From NCBI GenBank assembly GCA_005784505.1, contig VCAZ01000122.1, positions 905,784-969,783 on the forward strand: 64,000 bases of DNA, written 5' to 3'. The DNA comes from Bagarius yarrelli. Lineage: Eukaryota; Chordata; Actinopteri; Siluriformes; Sisoridae. Below the pieces are notes generated by a model. It was not told the DNA's origin and did not search any database. It worked only from the letters and a program-made list of their open reading frames with translations. Positions 46,001-58,365 of the stretch are shown piece after piece. How positions within the stretch are numbered: the first letter of the stretch is position 1; every line of letters starts with the position of its first letter. The position numbers were made by a program, and so were the translations under genes.

Positions 46001-47339
46001 AACAAAGGGCAAGTTAAAGGAGGAATAGAGGTAAAAGAAACAAATGAAATAAAGCATAAATAGATAAGAGCAGAAAAAGAACTACAGCTACACAGTAGGA
46101 ATAAAAGAAGAAAAAGGAAAAAGAAGGAATAATTGCAGAAATGAGAGACAAAGAAAAGTAAAATGATGAAAAATGGTGGACAAGGAAATGATTAAATTGA
46201 TAAAAACGGGTAAGTTGCCAAAGAAAAGAGAAAAGGAGAAAAGAATAAACACTATGCATAAAAAAACCAAGATGCAAGGGAGCAGCAAAGCTCTCATGAA
46301 GGACTAGGGAAGAAAAAGTGCTAAACACAATTGTCAAATAAGAAAAATATGAAGGACAAGAAAGAAGAAGTAAAAGTAAAATAGAAGTAAAAGACACAAA
46401 TGAAATAAGGTATAAATATATATGAGCAGAAAAAGAACTGAAAGAAATAAAAGAAGAAAAAAAGGAATAATTGAAGAAATGAGAGACAAAGAAAGACGTC
46501 AGCAAGTTTGGAGGTTAAAGACACCAGAATCTGTTGCGCCGTTTGGTCTGTTCTGTGTCTTTATTCCCTCTTTTCTACCTGTAGGTGTTTTGCTCCACGT
46601 GCTGAACGATGCTCTGGGCTCGGTGGTAGTGGTGGTGGCTGCGGTTTTGTTTTATGTGCGGCCCCTCCCCCCCGACGCTCCCTGTAACTGGCAGTGCTAC
46701 GTGGACCCAAGCCTGACGCTAGTTATGATAGCCATCATCGTCTCCTCAGGCGTTCCTTTGGTCAAAGAGACCACCAGAATTCTGCTGCAGATGAGTCCGC
46801 CAGATCTGGACGTCTCCATGATCTGTAAGTAGAAAGTGCCACGTTACATGATTAAGCTTTTGTTAAACAACCGTATTGTCCAGACCGACACACCTTCTGT
46901 CTCATTCTCAGTGGAGGACGTCAGCAGGCTGCCTGGAGTCCTCGGTGTTCACGAGCTGCACGTATGGGAGCTGGCCAAGGATCGAAACGTGGCCTCCATG
47001 CACGTCAAACTGTCCTCGGACCTGGAAAGCTCAAAAGGTGAAATCCGCCGCCTGCACGTGAAGATCAGAGAGATGTTGCACTGCCTGGGGATCCACAGCG
47101 TTACACTGCAGACAGAGTTTATCGACGGGGAGACGGAGAACGAACACTGCGCTACACCGTGTATCTCCTACAACTGTCTTAAACAATCCTGCTGTCCTGT
47201 AGACCAAATGACACAAAAACATACAGATCTTCATAAACAGAACTTTTCTGAACCGAACTGCTCTACGGAAACAACCGTGGACTTTAGGGACGGTTGTGGA
47301 AACAAGGAACCGAAACACTTGGAGAGCACGTCCTTCTAA
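42266..47339 (+). CDS. slc30a10: SLC30A10, manganese/zinc efflux transporter, complete, four exons
   Basis: Cation-diffusion-facilitator transporter that exports Mn2+ (and Zn2+) from cells. Exons 42266-42755, 45431-45499, 46585-46824 and 46912-47339, all AG/GT with consistent phase 1 joins, give 408 residues. The start is MGRYNGQTCRLIFMLV, matching the vertebrate N-terminus; the in-frame codons upstream to 42227 contain no ATG. TM2 reads SDSFNMLSD, with Asn43 and Asp47, the Asn that distinguishes SLC30A10 from zinc-type HxxxD transporters. TM5 reads LLHVLNDALGS (His191, Asp195). NWQCYVDPSL and HELHVWEL are family signatures. The cytoplasmic loop is short and not His-rich. The C-terminal tail keeps CISYNCLKQSCCP. 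The human protein is longer (485), mainly in loop and tail. Confidence 0.96.
42983..43027. repeat. (TAA)n microsatellite
   Basis: About 14 TAA units in slc30a10 intron 1. Confidence 0.85.
43254..43415 (+). mobile_element. SINE family A copy in slc30a10 intron 1
   Basis: Plus-strand head AAGTGGTAGAGCAGTTGTTA, B-box-like GGGTTCTATTCCC, then CAGCACCACCAAG and the body, ending ATATAAATGTTAGTC. Orientation matches the gene. Confidence 0.75.
44096..44406 (+). mobile_element. SINE family B copy, full length
   Basis: Head GCACGGTGGCTTAGCACCGT and GGGTTCGATTCC, complete body, and GGTATAAAAGATGAATGAAT end. The best full-length representative of the family here, in slc30a10 intron 1. Confidence 0.8.
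45600..46530. repeat. purine-rich intronic tandem duplication (~0.5 kb unit)
   Basis: Blocks recur in order: GGACAAGGAAATTATTAAAT (about 45697) and GGACAAGGAAATGATTAAAT (about 46177); AAGAATAAACACTATGCATA at about 45751 and 46238; AGTTTGGAGGTTAAAGACAC at about 45954 and 46506. The whole of slc30a10 intron 2 is A/G-rich as a result. The last block runs up to about 55 bases before the exon 3 acceptor. Confidence 0.75.
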
Positions 47340-48101
47340 ACCTTCAAGGTATCAGACTTCTCCAACTAAACCAAGCTTTAACCAGAACTTTAGTTATTGT
47401 CACAAATACCCTTAGCAAAAATCATTTTTAGCCCTATTGCTAATTAACCAGTTAGCGAGCACACTTTTTTTTTTTTTTTTGCTAGCCACCATCAGAGCCA
47501 TGTATTTATTTTAAAATAAGTTGACCGCATGTCATCTGCTTTTACCGGATGTTCTAGCGCCCTCAACTGGCCAAAATGTTTCAGATAAACTAGTTAACAA
47601 AGTGGAAGACAAGTTTAGCCCAGCATTTATATGCACTTTAGTGTTTTGGTTGGAGCTTTTTACAGCTCGGAGAAGATCCCAAATATCTTACGGATTTATA
47701 ATAAGCAGATTTATGGCCAGTGATCTTAACTGACCATCAGAAATTGTCTCACTTGGTTAGAGAATCTTGGCTACCAGTAGCCTGGAGACCCTGTGCATAA
47801 TCTGACTAGCAAACAGTGAACACTGGAAACTGGAGAAAGCAGCTTACTTTTAGCTTTTTGGTTGGAGATGTAGGTACCTCAGGAACTAGAAGAACCTTCC
47901 GATACCTGATTGGAGACGAGTGCAGATTAATGAACCGTTTTTGCTGGACTCTTTAGCTGATTAAATCTGAAGAACTGTGAACGTTGGATGACTGAGATCC
48001 AAACCAAAAAGCTCATTCTTCTGTCTTTAGCCTAGTAAGAACAAGAAGACCTGAAAAAAATAAGTGTATTAGCATTTCACTGTTCTTGTGCAATCATAAC
48101 A

Positions 48102-48107
48102 AATAAA
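48102..48107 (+). terminator. candidate poly(A) signal of slc30a10
   Basis: AATAAA in an A-rich context, about 760 bases after the stop codon, preceding a SINE fragment. This implies a 3' UTR of roughly 0.8 kb. Confidence 0.5.
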
Positions 48108-48231
48108 CACGTAATCAACATACGATTCTGTAATTCGCTTTATTTTAAACGTTAATGAAATCTTTAGAAAACTATTCACTGATTAAGTTTCCAGTTCAAG
48201 ACCGTTTAAGTACCACGTTAAAATTACAAGA

Positions 48232-48390
48232 CTTTTGGAATCACCAATCAGCCTAACATATATGTTTTTGGACTGTGGGAGGAAACCGGAGTAAAACCCA
48301 CGCAGGAACCCAGAGAGAGAACCTGCAGATTTTACACAGAAAGACCCCTGACCAGGAATCGAACCCAGGACCTTCTTGCTGTGAGGCAAC
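48232..48390 (-). mobile_element. SINE family B copy, head half
   Basis: GATTGGTGATTCC body, AAACATATATGTTAGGC and the head (GGGTTCGATTCCTGG, TTGCCTCACAGC on minus) are present; the tail half is missing. Confidence 0.7.
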
Positions 48391-49291
48391 AGTGCAAACC
48401 AACATTAAAATAAAAATAATCTATCAAAATTTATTAATATTTTTATTTTTTTCTTTAATTAAAAACTTTTCTGATTAAACTTATTCCATATTTTATTTAA
48501 CCTGTGTTTTATTTATTATTTTATTTAAAGAATGTTCCGAATTATAATTAGTTCATATTTTATTCATTTTATTCTAATTTATTTCTGTTTTGCTGTCGAT
48601 TTCTTTTCAATTTTATTGTGAATATTTAAGTACACATTTCTAATTTCTACGAATTCTAGAGAAGATAATAAAACAATATATGAGTCTGGACTTTTATTCT
48701 GGAAAAATACAGAGATTTTATAGAAATCGAGAAAAACATATCTTTAAATTAACAAAACAAACCTGTAAATAAAATATATTAACTAAACTAACCTTTGATG
48801 AGGGGAAAGAGCAGTTCCTCTATCTGTACAGCAGATGGCAGCAGAGGACAAATGAACATTGTGCGTGGTTTTTTCCTCTAATATGTTAATATTCATCAGA
48901 GAGTAGTTGAAACCCAACCAAACCCAGATGCTGCAACACACACACACACAGGAGGTTTCTATTCTAAGCAATGACCTATCTGTCTGTCTGTCTGTCTGTC
49001 TAGCTGTCTGTCTCTCTATCCATCTACACATTAGTAAAACCCAGTCTTTTTATCATCATTTTATAATAATCATTATTAGAACTCTGTAACGTGTTTGTGT
49101 TTTTCCTGGCGTTTAAATAAAGCTGAACACGCTGGAGCTCAAAGCAGATAAGATGATTAATCATGATTAACATGGAAATATAAGTAGATGCAGTGAGAGG
49201 ACTGGAAAAAAAGAGAATCCTCCGGTGCACATAGAGGAAGAGAAATAAAACAGGGTTTATGCTATTAATAGGCACCGGTGAAGAGTGGGAA

Positions 49292-50200
49292 AAAAAAGAT
49301 GATGATGAAGATGAGGAGGAAGAAGAAAATGAAAAGAAAAAGAAGCTAAAGAGAAAGAAGAAGAGGATGAAGAAGAGGATAAGAGAAGAAGAGCTAAAAG
49401 AGGAAAGAAGAGAGATAAGAAGAAGAATAGGAAAGAGCTAAAGAGAAGAAAGAAGAGAATGAAGAAGAGGAAAAAGCTAAAGAGAAAGAAGAGAATAAAG
49501 AAGAGGAAGAAGCTAAAGAGAAGGAAGAGGATGAAGAAGAAGAAGAAGCTAAAGAGAAAGAAGAGAATGAAGAAGAGGAAGAAGCTAAAGAGAAAGAAGA
49601 GAATGAAGAAGAGGAAGAAGCTAAAGAGAAAGAAGAAGAAGAATAAAGAAGAGGAAGAAGCTAAAGAGAAAGAAGAGAATGAAGAAGAGGAAGAAGCTAA
49701 AGAGAGAAGAGAAGAAGAGGAAGACGCTAAGAAGAAGAAGAAGAAAGCTAAAGAGAAAAGAGGAAGAAGAATAAGAAAGAAGAGAATGAAGAAGAAAGAC
49801 TAAAGAGAAAGAAGAGGAGGGTAAAGAGGAGAAGCAGAGGAAGAAGCTAAAGAGAAAGAAGAGGATAAAGAAGAGGAAGAAAGCGAAGAAAGCTAAAGAA
49901 AAAAGAAGAGGATGAAGAAGAGGAAGAAGCTAAAGAGAAAGAAGAAGAGAATAAAGAAGAGGAAGAAGCTAAAGAGAAAGAAGAGAATAAAGAAGAGGAA
50001 GAAGCTAAAGAGAAAGAAGAGATAAAGAAGAGGAAGAAGCTAAAGAGAAAGAAGAGAATAAAGAAGAGGAAGAAGCTAAAAGAGAAAAGAAGAGAATAAA
50101 GAAGGGAAGATGAAGAAGCTAAAGAGAAAGAAGAGAATAAAGAAGAGGAAGAAGCTAAAGAGAAAGAAGAAGAGGCGGAAGTGAAAGAAAAAAAGGGGAA
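49292..50200. repeat. ~0.9-kb purine-only minisatellite (GAAGAAGCTAAAGAGAAAG type)
   Basis: The core unit of about 36 bases combines GAAGAGGAAGAAGCTAAAGA and GAAAGAAGAGAATAAA, repeated more than 15 times with length variants. It is nearly free of pyrimidines except the C/T of GCTAAA. Frames read as Lys/Glu-rich peptides broken by TAA, so it is not a gene. Confidence 0.9.
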
Positions 50201-50369
50201 AGGAAGATAAGAAAAGGAAGATAAAGATGACCAAAAAAAGGAAAAAGAGTTAGAAAAAGAGAGGGAAGATACAAAAGGAGAAGAAAAAGGAGAAGTTCGG
50301 CTATTCTAGTCATTACACACCGTAAACTATATAAACAACAGCGGAGGGACATCTGATCAGACCTTTAAC

Positions 50370-50698
50370 TGTCTTTCTAACAAAGATGGAGGCTTTGGTC
50401 CTCTTAAATTCTTGTAGCCTTTCGATTATTCCTTCACTGACAATGTCCCAGTGCACAAATCCCCTGATGTCCACGAAGACATGCTGTGTTCTGATTGGTG
50501 TCCTGTACAGAGTCCTGATTCTGACTCAACCCCTTTAAACTGAACACCTTTGGGATAATCTGGAACCCCAACTGAACCCCAGACCTCCTCACTTCAACAT
50601 TAGTGTCTGATCTCATTAATACTATTAGAACTAAAGGTCAAATCCACACGGTCACATGACCCAATCCAGTGGAAAACCTGCACAGAAGAACGGAGGGG
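50370..50698 (+). pseudogene. Tc1/mariner-like transposase remnant
   Basis: With frame changes it reads PVHKS (from DNAPVHK), QSPDSDSTPLN (from QSPDLNPIE) and TPLG (from HLWD). The nucleotides CACCTTTGGGATAATCTGGA and CAGACCTCCTCACTTCAACA also match the familiar fish element. Multiple stops and no terminal repeats recognised. Confidence 0.7.
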
Positions 50699-51342
50699 AT
50701 TTTAGGGTTTTAAATTTACCCTAGGGTAGAAATTCCTTACATTCTTTTTTTTTTATATTACAAATCGCTCATTAGTTTGTGAATAAATGTATAATAATTT
50801 CTTTTTCGAATTATTTCCCTCATCATTCCACCGTCTCTTATTTAGCGACGCTTCCGTCACAGGTTCAAACTCGTCGTCTGAAGAATGTCATGAAGGTCGA
50901 GACATAAAACACACGTTCAAACAAAACACACACTCTTTCCCTTCACCTCCACCCCGACACCTCACTCCCTAGGGTTTCATCCTCCCTCCATGATGTCAAA
51001 ACAGACAGGATATATGTGTTAATGTTTGTACACACAAGCGAACACACACACACACACACACACACCCCACCCAGATTTCTATCAGCAGAAGAAGCAAAGT
51101 AAGAGGGTGGGGATAAAAAAACGAGGGTTGTACAGCTTTGCAATGACATCACACATTCCCAGGCAACCTGGAAGTCAATGGTGGTTGTCAAGGCAACAAG
51201 GTTTCACCTTGAAATGTCTCCTGTCTCAGTGTGTGCGAGACCATGAGGACAGTGGTGCACCTTGTCACGTTTTGTCCAAATTGCACCTTCATGGATGCAC
51301 ATAAACTTAATAACTGCCCTACATTCATTTTTCCATAAATGT

Positions 51343-51395
51343 CATTTTGACACACGTCCGTCGTATCCAGAGTGATTTACATATTATCATTTTTT
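51343..51395 (-). mobile_element. SINE family A tail fragment
   Basis: A short piece: GACACACGTCCGTCGTATCC then AGAGTGATTTACAT. Confidence 0.4.
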
Positions 51396-51707
51396 TTTTC
51401 TTTTACAAGCAAAGGACAAAATCCAAAATGGCGAACCCCTGCTGTAGCCTATTGTATAAGGGTTCAATGCCCAACAGGCGCCTTTACCGATGCTGCTGTT
51501 TGGGGTATGTATGTGTGTGTGTGTGTCCCCGTATTGTAGACATACTGCCAGGATCTGTTTAGGATTAATTTGGTTTAGGAAAATTGGTGGTCTTTTGTTT
51601 TAATATGTGGCTCCAATGTCATTAGCAAAAATATCAAACTGAAATAAAATTTGAATATCGGACCAATTTTTCGGAAAAAATGAACAGGAAGAAAAACAGA
51701 CTAGTAA

Positions 51708-52212
51708 TTAGGGTATTTTGACCTACGAATGTCCCAACTAACGAGTTTTTGTGAGACACTTGCCGTCTCTCGGCCGATATTTTGCTTTGAGTTACGAGCT
51801 AAAATTCGGGTTACGAGGCAGCTTCAGACACCCAACCGCTAGGTAGCGTTAGCAAACGCCACAGTGAACGCCGGAACATCCGCCCAGCATCCCATGTCTC
51901 ACTCGATAGCAAGTCAGACATGCGCGTTAGCAAGTGGAGTCGTCTGATCTCCAAGGTAAATGCTGTACATTCTACTTAATAAAACCAGTTTATTCCAGTA
52001 CATCCTATTGGATCGGTTTAATACAATGTTCATTATTTATAAGTTTAATTTTATTATTTAATAACGTAACAAAAAAAATTGCGGTGTTTTTTTGGGAAGC
52101 TGGAACAAATCAATGGTATTTTAGTTTATTTCAATGGTTAAAACTGATTTGACATACAAGTAATTTGAGTTACGGAACCAATTAAACCTGTAAGTCAAGG
52201 AACCAGTGTAGA
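51708..52212 (+). mobile_element. Tigger/pogo-like non-autonomous DNA transposon remnant
   Basis: The left end reads TTTTGACCTACGAATGTCCC. The right end, reverse complemented, begins TACACTGGTTCCTTGACTTA, like the CAGTGGnnCCTCGACTTACGA terminal repeats of Tigger/pogo elements. The internal CCCAACTAACGAG and CGTCTGATCTCCAA words recur in the inverted copy at 56028-56295. Confidence 0.6.
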
Positions 52213-53659
52213 TCCCCATCCATCAACCTGCACCAAGATGACCTTTGACCTGTGTAGAGAATAAGACGTGATTTGACGTGACTTGTTAGGCATCAACGAT
52301 AATGATGTCATATATAAAGTCAATCAGTGGAACAACATAACACCGTTTCTCCACAGCAGAAGGGACGAGACGGACGTGGCTGAAAAGGTAGATATTTATT
52401 GCAGCATCGTTTTTAACAGCATGAAAAAGACGAGTGAAGGAAAATTGAAAGAGTACCTGAGGATAGCGTGAAACTCGCAAGCGAAAACGTTACATACACA
52501 AAGAAATTAAACAAAACAATTCTTCTAGAACCTGACCCACACTTCCTGTTATTATCCTATAGAACGATGACATTCATAATCATGAATTAAGTCTGAACGA
52601 GCAGGTAGACTGGATGCTGATTCGTTGAATTATGTGCGCTCATAACGTGTGTGTGTGTGTGTGTGTGATTAGTGTTTATTTCCAAGCTGTAGCTTATAAA
52701 TCTATTAGACGGCTGTGGCACGGTTAATTCCCGCCCTTTAAATAGTTTTATTGATTGAGCAAAACTAAGACGTTCTTCAAGAGTTTTTTATTAGCTATTT
52801 CTAACCGGGGGAAAAACATGGCGCAAATCTTTCTTTTTTAACACTTAACAACCCCAAAATTTGCCTTCAAAGTAATAATTAATTGCAAACTACAGAGCAT
52901 TTGGAAATAAATTCTTGGATCCGCGATTGATGCTTGCGTCTATATATTGTGTTTATTTCGTTGTTTAGTCTCATTTAGGCTAAACTATCGGGGTAGAAAA
53001 CACTACACTGGTAATTTAACCCCTTAAAGTGTGTATGAGTCGGTCCTAGTGTGTTTTGGGACATGTGTAGTTATCACAGTGGTTGGATTGTGGTCTAAAA
53101 TGCACTAGACTGGTAAAAAAACATGTAAACTCGGATTCAAACTCTTAATTATCATCTGATGCATTTTGTATTCTTGGATAAAAATCAGCATCAACTTCCT
53201 ATAAAATTCTCATTACATTCAGATAATTAACAAAATAGGAGAAAACCAACAAGACCGAAACAAACAAACATCTCTGCTTATTCCAAAATATCTCAATACC
53301 AACACCTCTTTTTTTCCATACATCGAGACCGGAACCGGGTTTGGTTTCTATCCTTATACACTGATAGGTAGCTGCTTGCTCTGTACTAACATTAGCCCCA
53401 AAGTTCTCTCAGACTGAAGTAAAACCGGCACCGTGTGCACTAGACGGGGGCCTGAATGGGTGGGGGCATGTGGGGGTTGGGTGTTATTAGGATGATTCCT
53501 AGTTGTAATAGTACATTACTAGCAGTAATGTAATAAAAAAGTATTTTTTTTTAATTAAAATTGCTAACAGCGCCCCCTGGCACCTCTACCATCATATATA
53601 ATATTTGTCTTTATTTCTTACATATACGTTACAGCAGAGTGAAACTGGATACTTATCAT

Positions 53660-53830
53660 ATCCAAGCTTAGCATATTAGGGGTCAGAGCACAGGATCAGC
53701 CATGATACAGTCCCTGACAGACAGACGGGGCGAGTTAAGGGCCTTGCTCAAGGGCCCAACAGTGGCAGCTTGCGGTGATGGGACATGAACGTTGATCTTC
53801 TGGCCAACAATTCAACCGCTGTCCTCTTTT
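53660..53830 (-). mobile_element. SINE-like repeat
   Basis: GGGTCAGAGCACAGGATCAG, then CCATGATACAGTCCCTG, then the family-A-like middle (TTAAGGGCCTTGCTCAAGGG) and a decayed tRNA-like head. Confidence 0.6.
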
Positions 53831-54869
53831 ATTACCCCTTTCCCCAAGGGCACTAGATAGGGTATAGGGTGTAAGTGTTATGCCGGATATATTTACACAG
53901 AGTTGTACACTCTGTGTAAATGCTATTATATCCACCTGATTCTGGGAAGATGCCAGATTTCTGATTGGTTGAATTATGGGATAGGAAATAAAGAGCGTTA
54001 ATCTGTTCCCCTATGTAGTGCACTTATGATAAGGACTAACAAAGGAAGTCCAATTGCAGCGACATGCAGATAAACGGTGGTGTTTCACCAAAATCTTTCC
54101 ATACAAGCGTAAAAAGTGGACTTGTACTATTGATCTATCCTATCCTATATAAAGTTTTCTTTATAAAGCTGTCCTGGGTGCTGTTCATCACAGCAGAACT
54201 TATGACTAGGAACTAATTTAGTGTTTAAGAACAAGCTTAAAACGTTGCTTTTGTAAAATCCGTTTTTTTTGGACTTCATGCAGAAAGCGTTCAAAAAGCC
54301 GTGCACCGTCTGCCGTTTTATCGGAAGGTTTGGGACGCAGCCGGAGATGAGCATCATTATAGTTTTTAACATAAACAAATATCCGACTAATATATAAGTG
54401 CTTTTTTCTTTCATTTGGTTGGCTACATCAGGAGAGAGGTGAATCTCAGTGCCGGCGTTGAGCTATAAGTCTAGAATTCTAAAAGAAATTAAAAAAAAAA
54501 AAATAATAACTACACTTAAATAGTTGTAGTGTAATAAAACTTCACCTGCAAAAAACCACAATCCCAAACAAGAGGGAAAAAAAAAAGATAAATATATGAA
54601 AACATAAAAATAAATAAATAACTTGATTAGACTTGAGAACTGGATTAAAAAATGAGCATACACACACACACACACACACACTTTACCTACACAGTGAAAA
54701 TTGTAAAATGATACATTTCCAGCACTAAAGATTAAGTTTGTCCAGAGAGGAATTATACGCACTCGTCCTTCTATCCTTCTTCTCCCAGCTGTTGTGTTCA
54801 CTGTGCAGTACAAGCTTGGGTCCAGAAGGGGGCTCCACTTCCTTTTCAGTGAAAATGACATCTCGGTCA

Positions 54870-56949
54870 TTATTCCTGTTTTGAGCCGTCGTGTGTTTTT
54901 TTAAGCCGCTGATGACACGCCAGCTCGATCAGCTCGACCCCTCCCATCACTTTCTGCTGAACCAGGAAAAAGGTAAACACTACCAGGAAGTAGATGCGCA
55001 TTGGCGTCCAGAGCCAGAGACCCAGAAAGGAAAAGATGATAAAGGCGTTCCAGTAGCACAGCGATGCAGCTTTGATCAGCGCCACCCTCAGCTCGCTCTT
55101 GCAGGGTGGTATCCGGGCCTCGGCCTTGTCGAAACGCTTAGTGCTGTAAAACGACCGCAGGCGCTCCTCTTTCTCCGTCCAGCGCTCTTGGCACCAGGTC
55201 TGAAGAGTGGTGGTCTCCTGGGGCAGAGAGGACACTGGGTAGCGGCGCACGTGGAAGTGGATCTCGCGTGGGAAGGTGCCAGCCAGCAGGTGGCGCTCTG
55301 TCTGAGGAACGTTGTGAGGGTATGCTACAGTGATGTCGTGCAGCGCGTCCAAATTGTCCCCTGCGCAACACACAAAGAAAGTTAGGTTGCACTAAACACT
55401 CGCGTCCCTGACAAAAAAAACAATTCAACCGTCAATACAAACTAAATATTTATCAGAGACGTAATGACAAAATTTCCTGATTTGGGCCAGAAAAACTGAA
55501 ATATAAGATTACTGACTATAAGGCAAAAAGGGAAACAAAAAGAAAAGTTCTGTCGAAAAAAAAGTAAAGTATAAAATGTTGGGCAGGTGCTATAAAGTAT
55601 AAGAAATCACTAGTCACTAGTAATCAAAAAGAACGAATCACATTCCATTACGACTCATTGTTCCTGAATCATCTCAAGGATTCGTTCAAAATAAATGAAT
55701 CGTTCATGACTAATATGAATTTCATATTTTTAGTAATATTTTTCAGTAAGTGTAAATTAAGCTTCCGAGAGGCCCAGTGAACCAAACTGAGAGACCATTC
55801 TGAAGGCTCGGCATGTCACCATATTCTAATTTGTTGAGATAGCGAAACGGTGTGTTTTTGTCAAATGTGAGCCAAAATCATCACAGTTTAAAAGAACCAA
55901 AGACTTAAACTACTTCATTCTGTCTGCATTGAATTTATTTCATACACAAGTTTTACAATTTGAGTTGAATTACTGAAATAAATGAACATTTTTACGACAT
56001 TCTATTTTATTGCGATGCACCTGTATATTGGAGATCGGACGAGTCCACTTGCTAATGCACTTGCTAACACGCATGTCTGACTAGCTATTGAGTGAGACAC
56101 GGGATGCTGGGCGGGTGTTACGAAGTTGGCTGTGGTGTTTGTGAGCGGTTGGGTGTCTGAAGCTCGTAACTCGAATTTTAGCTCACAAATTAAAGCAAAA
56201 AATAAATTAATAAATTTTAAAAAAAATTAGCCGGGAGACGACTCGTATCTCGAAAAACTCGTTAGTTGGGACACTCGGAAGTAAAAATACCAACTATATA
56301 CATTTTATTTAGCAAACTTAGTGAAGTAAAAGTTGAAACATTAAAAAAATACGTAAACATTTTCTTCCAAAAAAATACTTAAGTACATGAATGAAGTATT
56401 ATTACTTTCTTTCATTACATCTTTGGTTAAAAGTATTAAAGTAAAGGTGAATTAATTATATATATTTTTGGCGGCAAATTTTTTTTTATAATTATTACTT
56501 CAGCTTTTATAATATTATTATCACGACTCGCAGACTTGATATCCGCTCGCACTCGATATGATCAGTCTTTTCACATCGTCCTGCCTCGTCCGTGAATACA
56601 CGCCTCTCAGAACAAACCGCACTGGTGTAAACGAGTGTTTAAAAAGTTCGTCACTGCAGTTGACCGGAAAAAGGAACTACGCTCATCGGCGTGTCGTTCA
56701 TTTAACACTCGTTAAACATAGAGCTTTAATCTCCAGCAACACACACGCACTCGTCGGGCTGTTTGCCAGAACCAAAGCATGGCCAACGTGTTTATTCGAT
56801 GACATGCCTAGACACACACACTGGAACGGGATCTCTTCGGTGTGACGTCAGAGAGTTTGACACCTGTTTAATGGCGCATTAGTATCGCGCGGATCCGATT
56901 GCTTCACGCGGCTGTACAGCTGCCAGATCCACCGCATTGCAGTGTTAGA

Positions 56950-56980
<31 letters not shown>

Positions 56981-57137
56981 AGAAATTCCTCTGTGCTACA
57001 ATTAACATTACCTGGAATATTGATTTGTTCTGAGGAAAACAAAAACAGTTTATCCCAGTCACAAAGAACATGGGATCAAATCCCAGCTGTCTAAACAACA
57101 GAACAGCGTTGTGTGGTTTATAATAAAACAAGTAAAT

Positions 57138-57182
<45 letters not shown>

Positions 57183-58317
57183 TACCACAATTTCAGAAAT
57201 TCATAATAAAAGCACTTTTTAAAAAATTGCCAGTAGTTTTAAAACACCTGGCATAATTACTGCCCTGAAGTACTGAATTCCTGAGAATTGTATTGACAAA
57301 CATAATAAAGTACAAAAAAAGGGTCTACTAGTAATTTTCTAAAAAAGAAAAAAGTTAAAACTGAAATTATTCAGTAGTTTTGCAGTGTTATTACTAGTGG
57401 TATGGGCTGTAAAAAATACTGAGTACTGATTCACGGTCTGTAGTATTGCAGAATTAGACATCAAACAGTCGAACTCTGATGATTGAAATCGATCCTGACC
57501 TTTGCGAAGTTGTTCCACAATGAAGGTGAAGCCGGTGGTGCGCGGGTGCAGGATGTACTCGTACTTTGGCAGGCCGTTCTTCTCCGCGTACTCGTTACTT
57601 CTGGCACGAGTGTTTTCTACAGAGGAACAAACCAACATCGTATTATTGCAATGTACTTTATCTACTATTTCCTGTCAGAAAACTTCTACATCCATACTAC
57701 TATAGTATGTAAAAAAAAAAAAGTGGTATATCCGAATCTTTAGTATGCAAATTACAGAAAATTTCTGGATGATCTATTACTTTCTTCCACATACGATGGC
57801 CACTTTACTATCCCATGATTCCGCTGGGGAGAAACGACTCCTCATAACCCAAAATGGTGGAAAGAAAGTGTAAAATACCTTTAAATACTTCAGGATAAAA
57901 ACATTGTTTATTCTAGTTAAATTTCACTCGTTTATCATTATCATCTAAGTTTAAACATTATCACGTCGTAGGTCACGTGATCAATATCAATATGGAGGAT
58001 GAAGTACGTCCCAATCATATTCCTTTAACGCTATAAAAACGACATTATTAACGGTCAGGAAGTGCAAAGTTGCCAAGATCTAAAAGTAGGATGCGATTTC
58101 GAATAGAACCCGTGTTGCTTATTTTATTTTTATGCTGGAAATACTTCAGATTTTTGTTTATAACCAATCCGAGGTTTTACTCTCGAATAAACGTTATTAT
58201 AACGTTCTGCATATATAAGAAATGTTGGGCTAATCCATTAATGTGATCGTAGCTGTATTTAATGTGATTTAATGAGGCTTACATAGCCATCGGCCGACTG
58301 AGGTCACAGTGTTCATA

Positions 58318-58365
<48 letters not shown>

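Larger units (their letters stand above)
48391..54869. other. intergenic region between slc30a10 and lclat1 (tail to tail)
   Basis: No recognisable coding exon. Holds a (CTGT)n run (48978-49016), the purine-rich minisatellite, Tc1 and Tigger-like remnants, SINE fragments, AC/GT microsatellites (51045-51064, 52647-52668, 54660-54681) and otherwise AT-rich sequence. Confidence 0.6.

Noticed and set aside
45270..46524. Several minus-strand Phe/Leu-rich open frames resembling membrane proteins
   Set aside because: Antisense of the purine-rich slc30a10 intron 2; hydrophobicity is a composition effect.
49259..49803. Lys/Glu-rich open frames
   Set aside because: Purine-only minisatellite; unit lengths break the frame and no start or splice context is seen.
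57140..57179. Poly(A) run as a processed pseudogene tail
   Set aside because: The upstream 150 bases match no gene I recognise, so a retrogene call is not supported.
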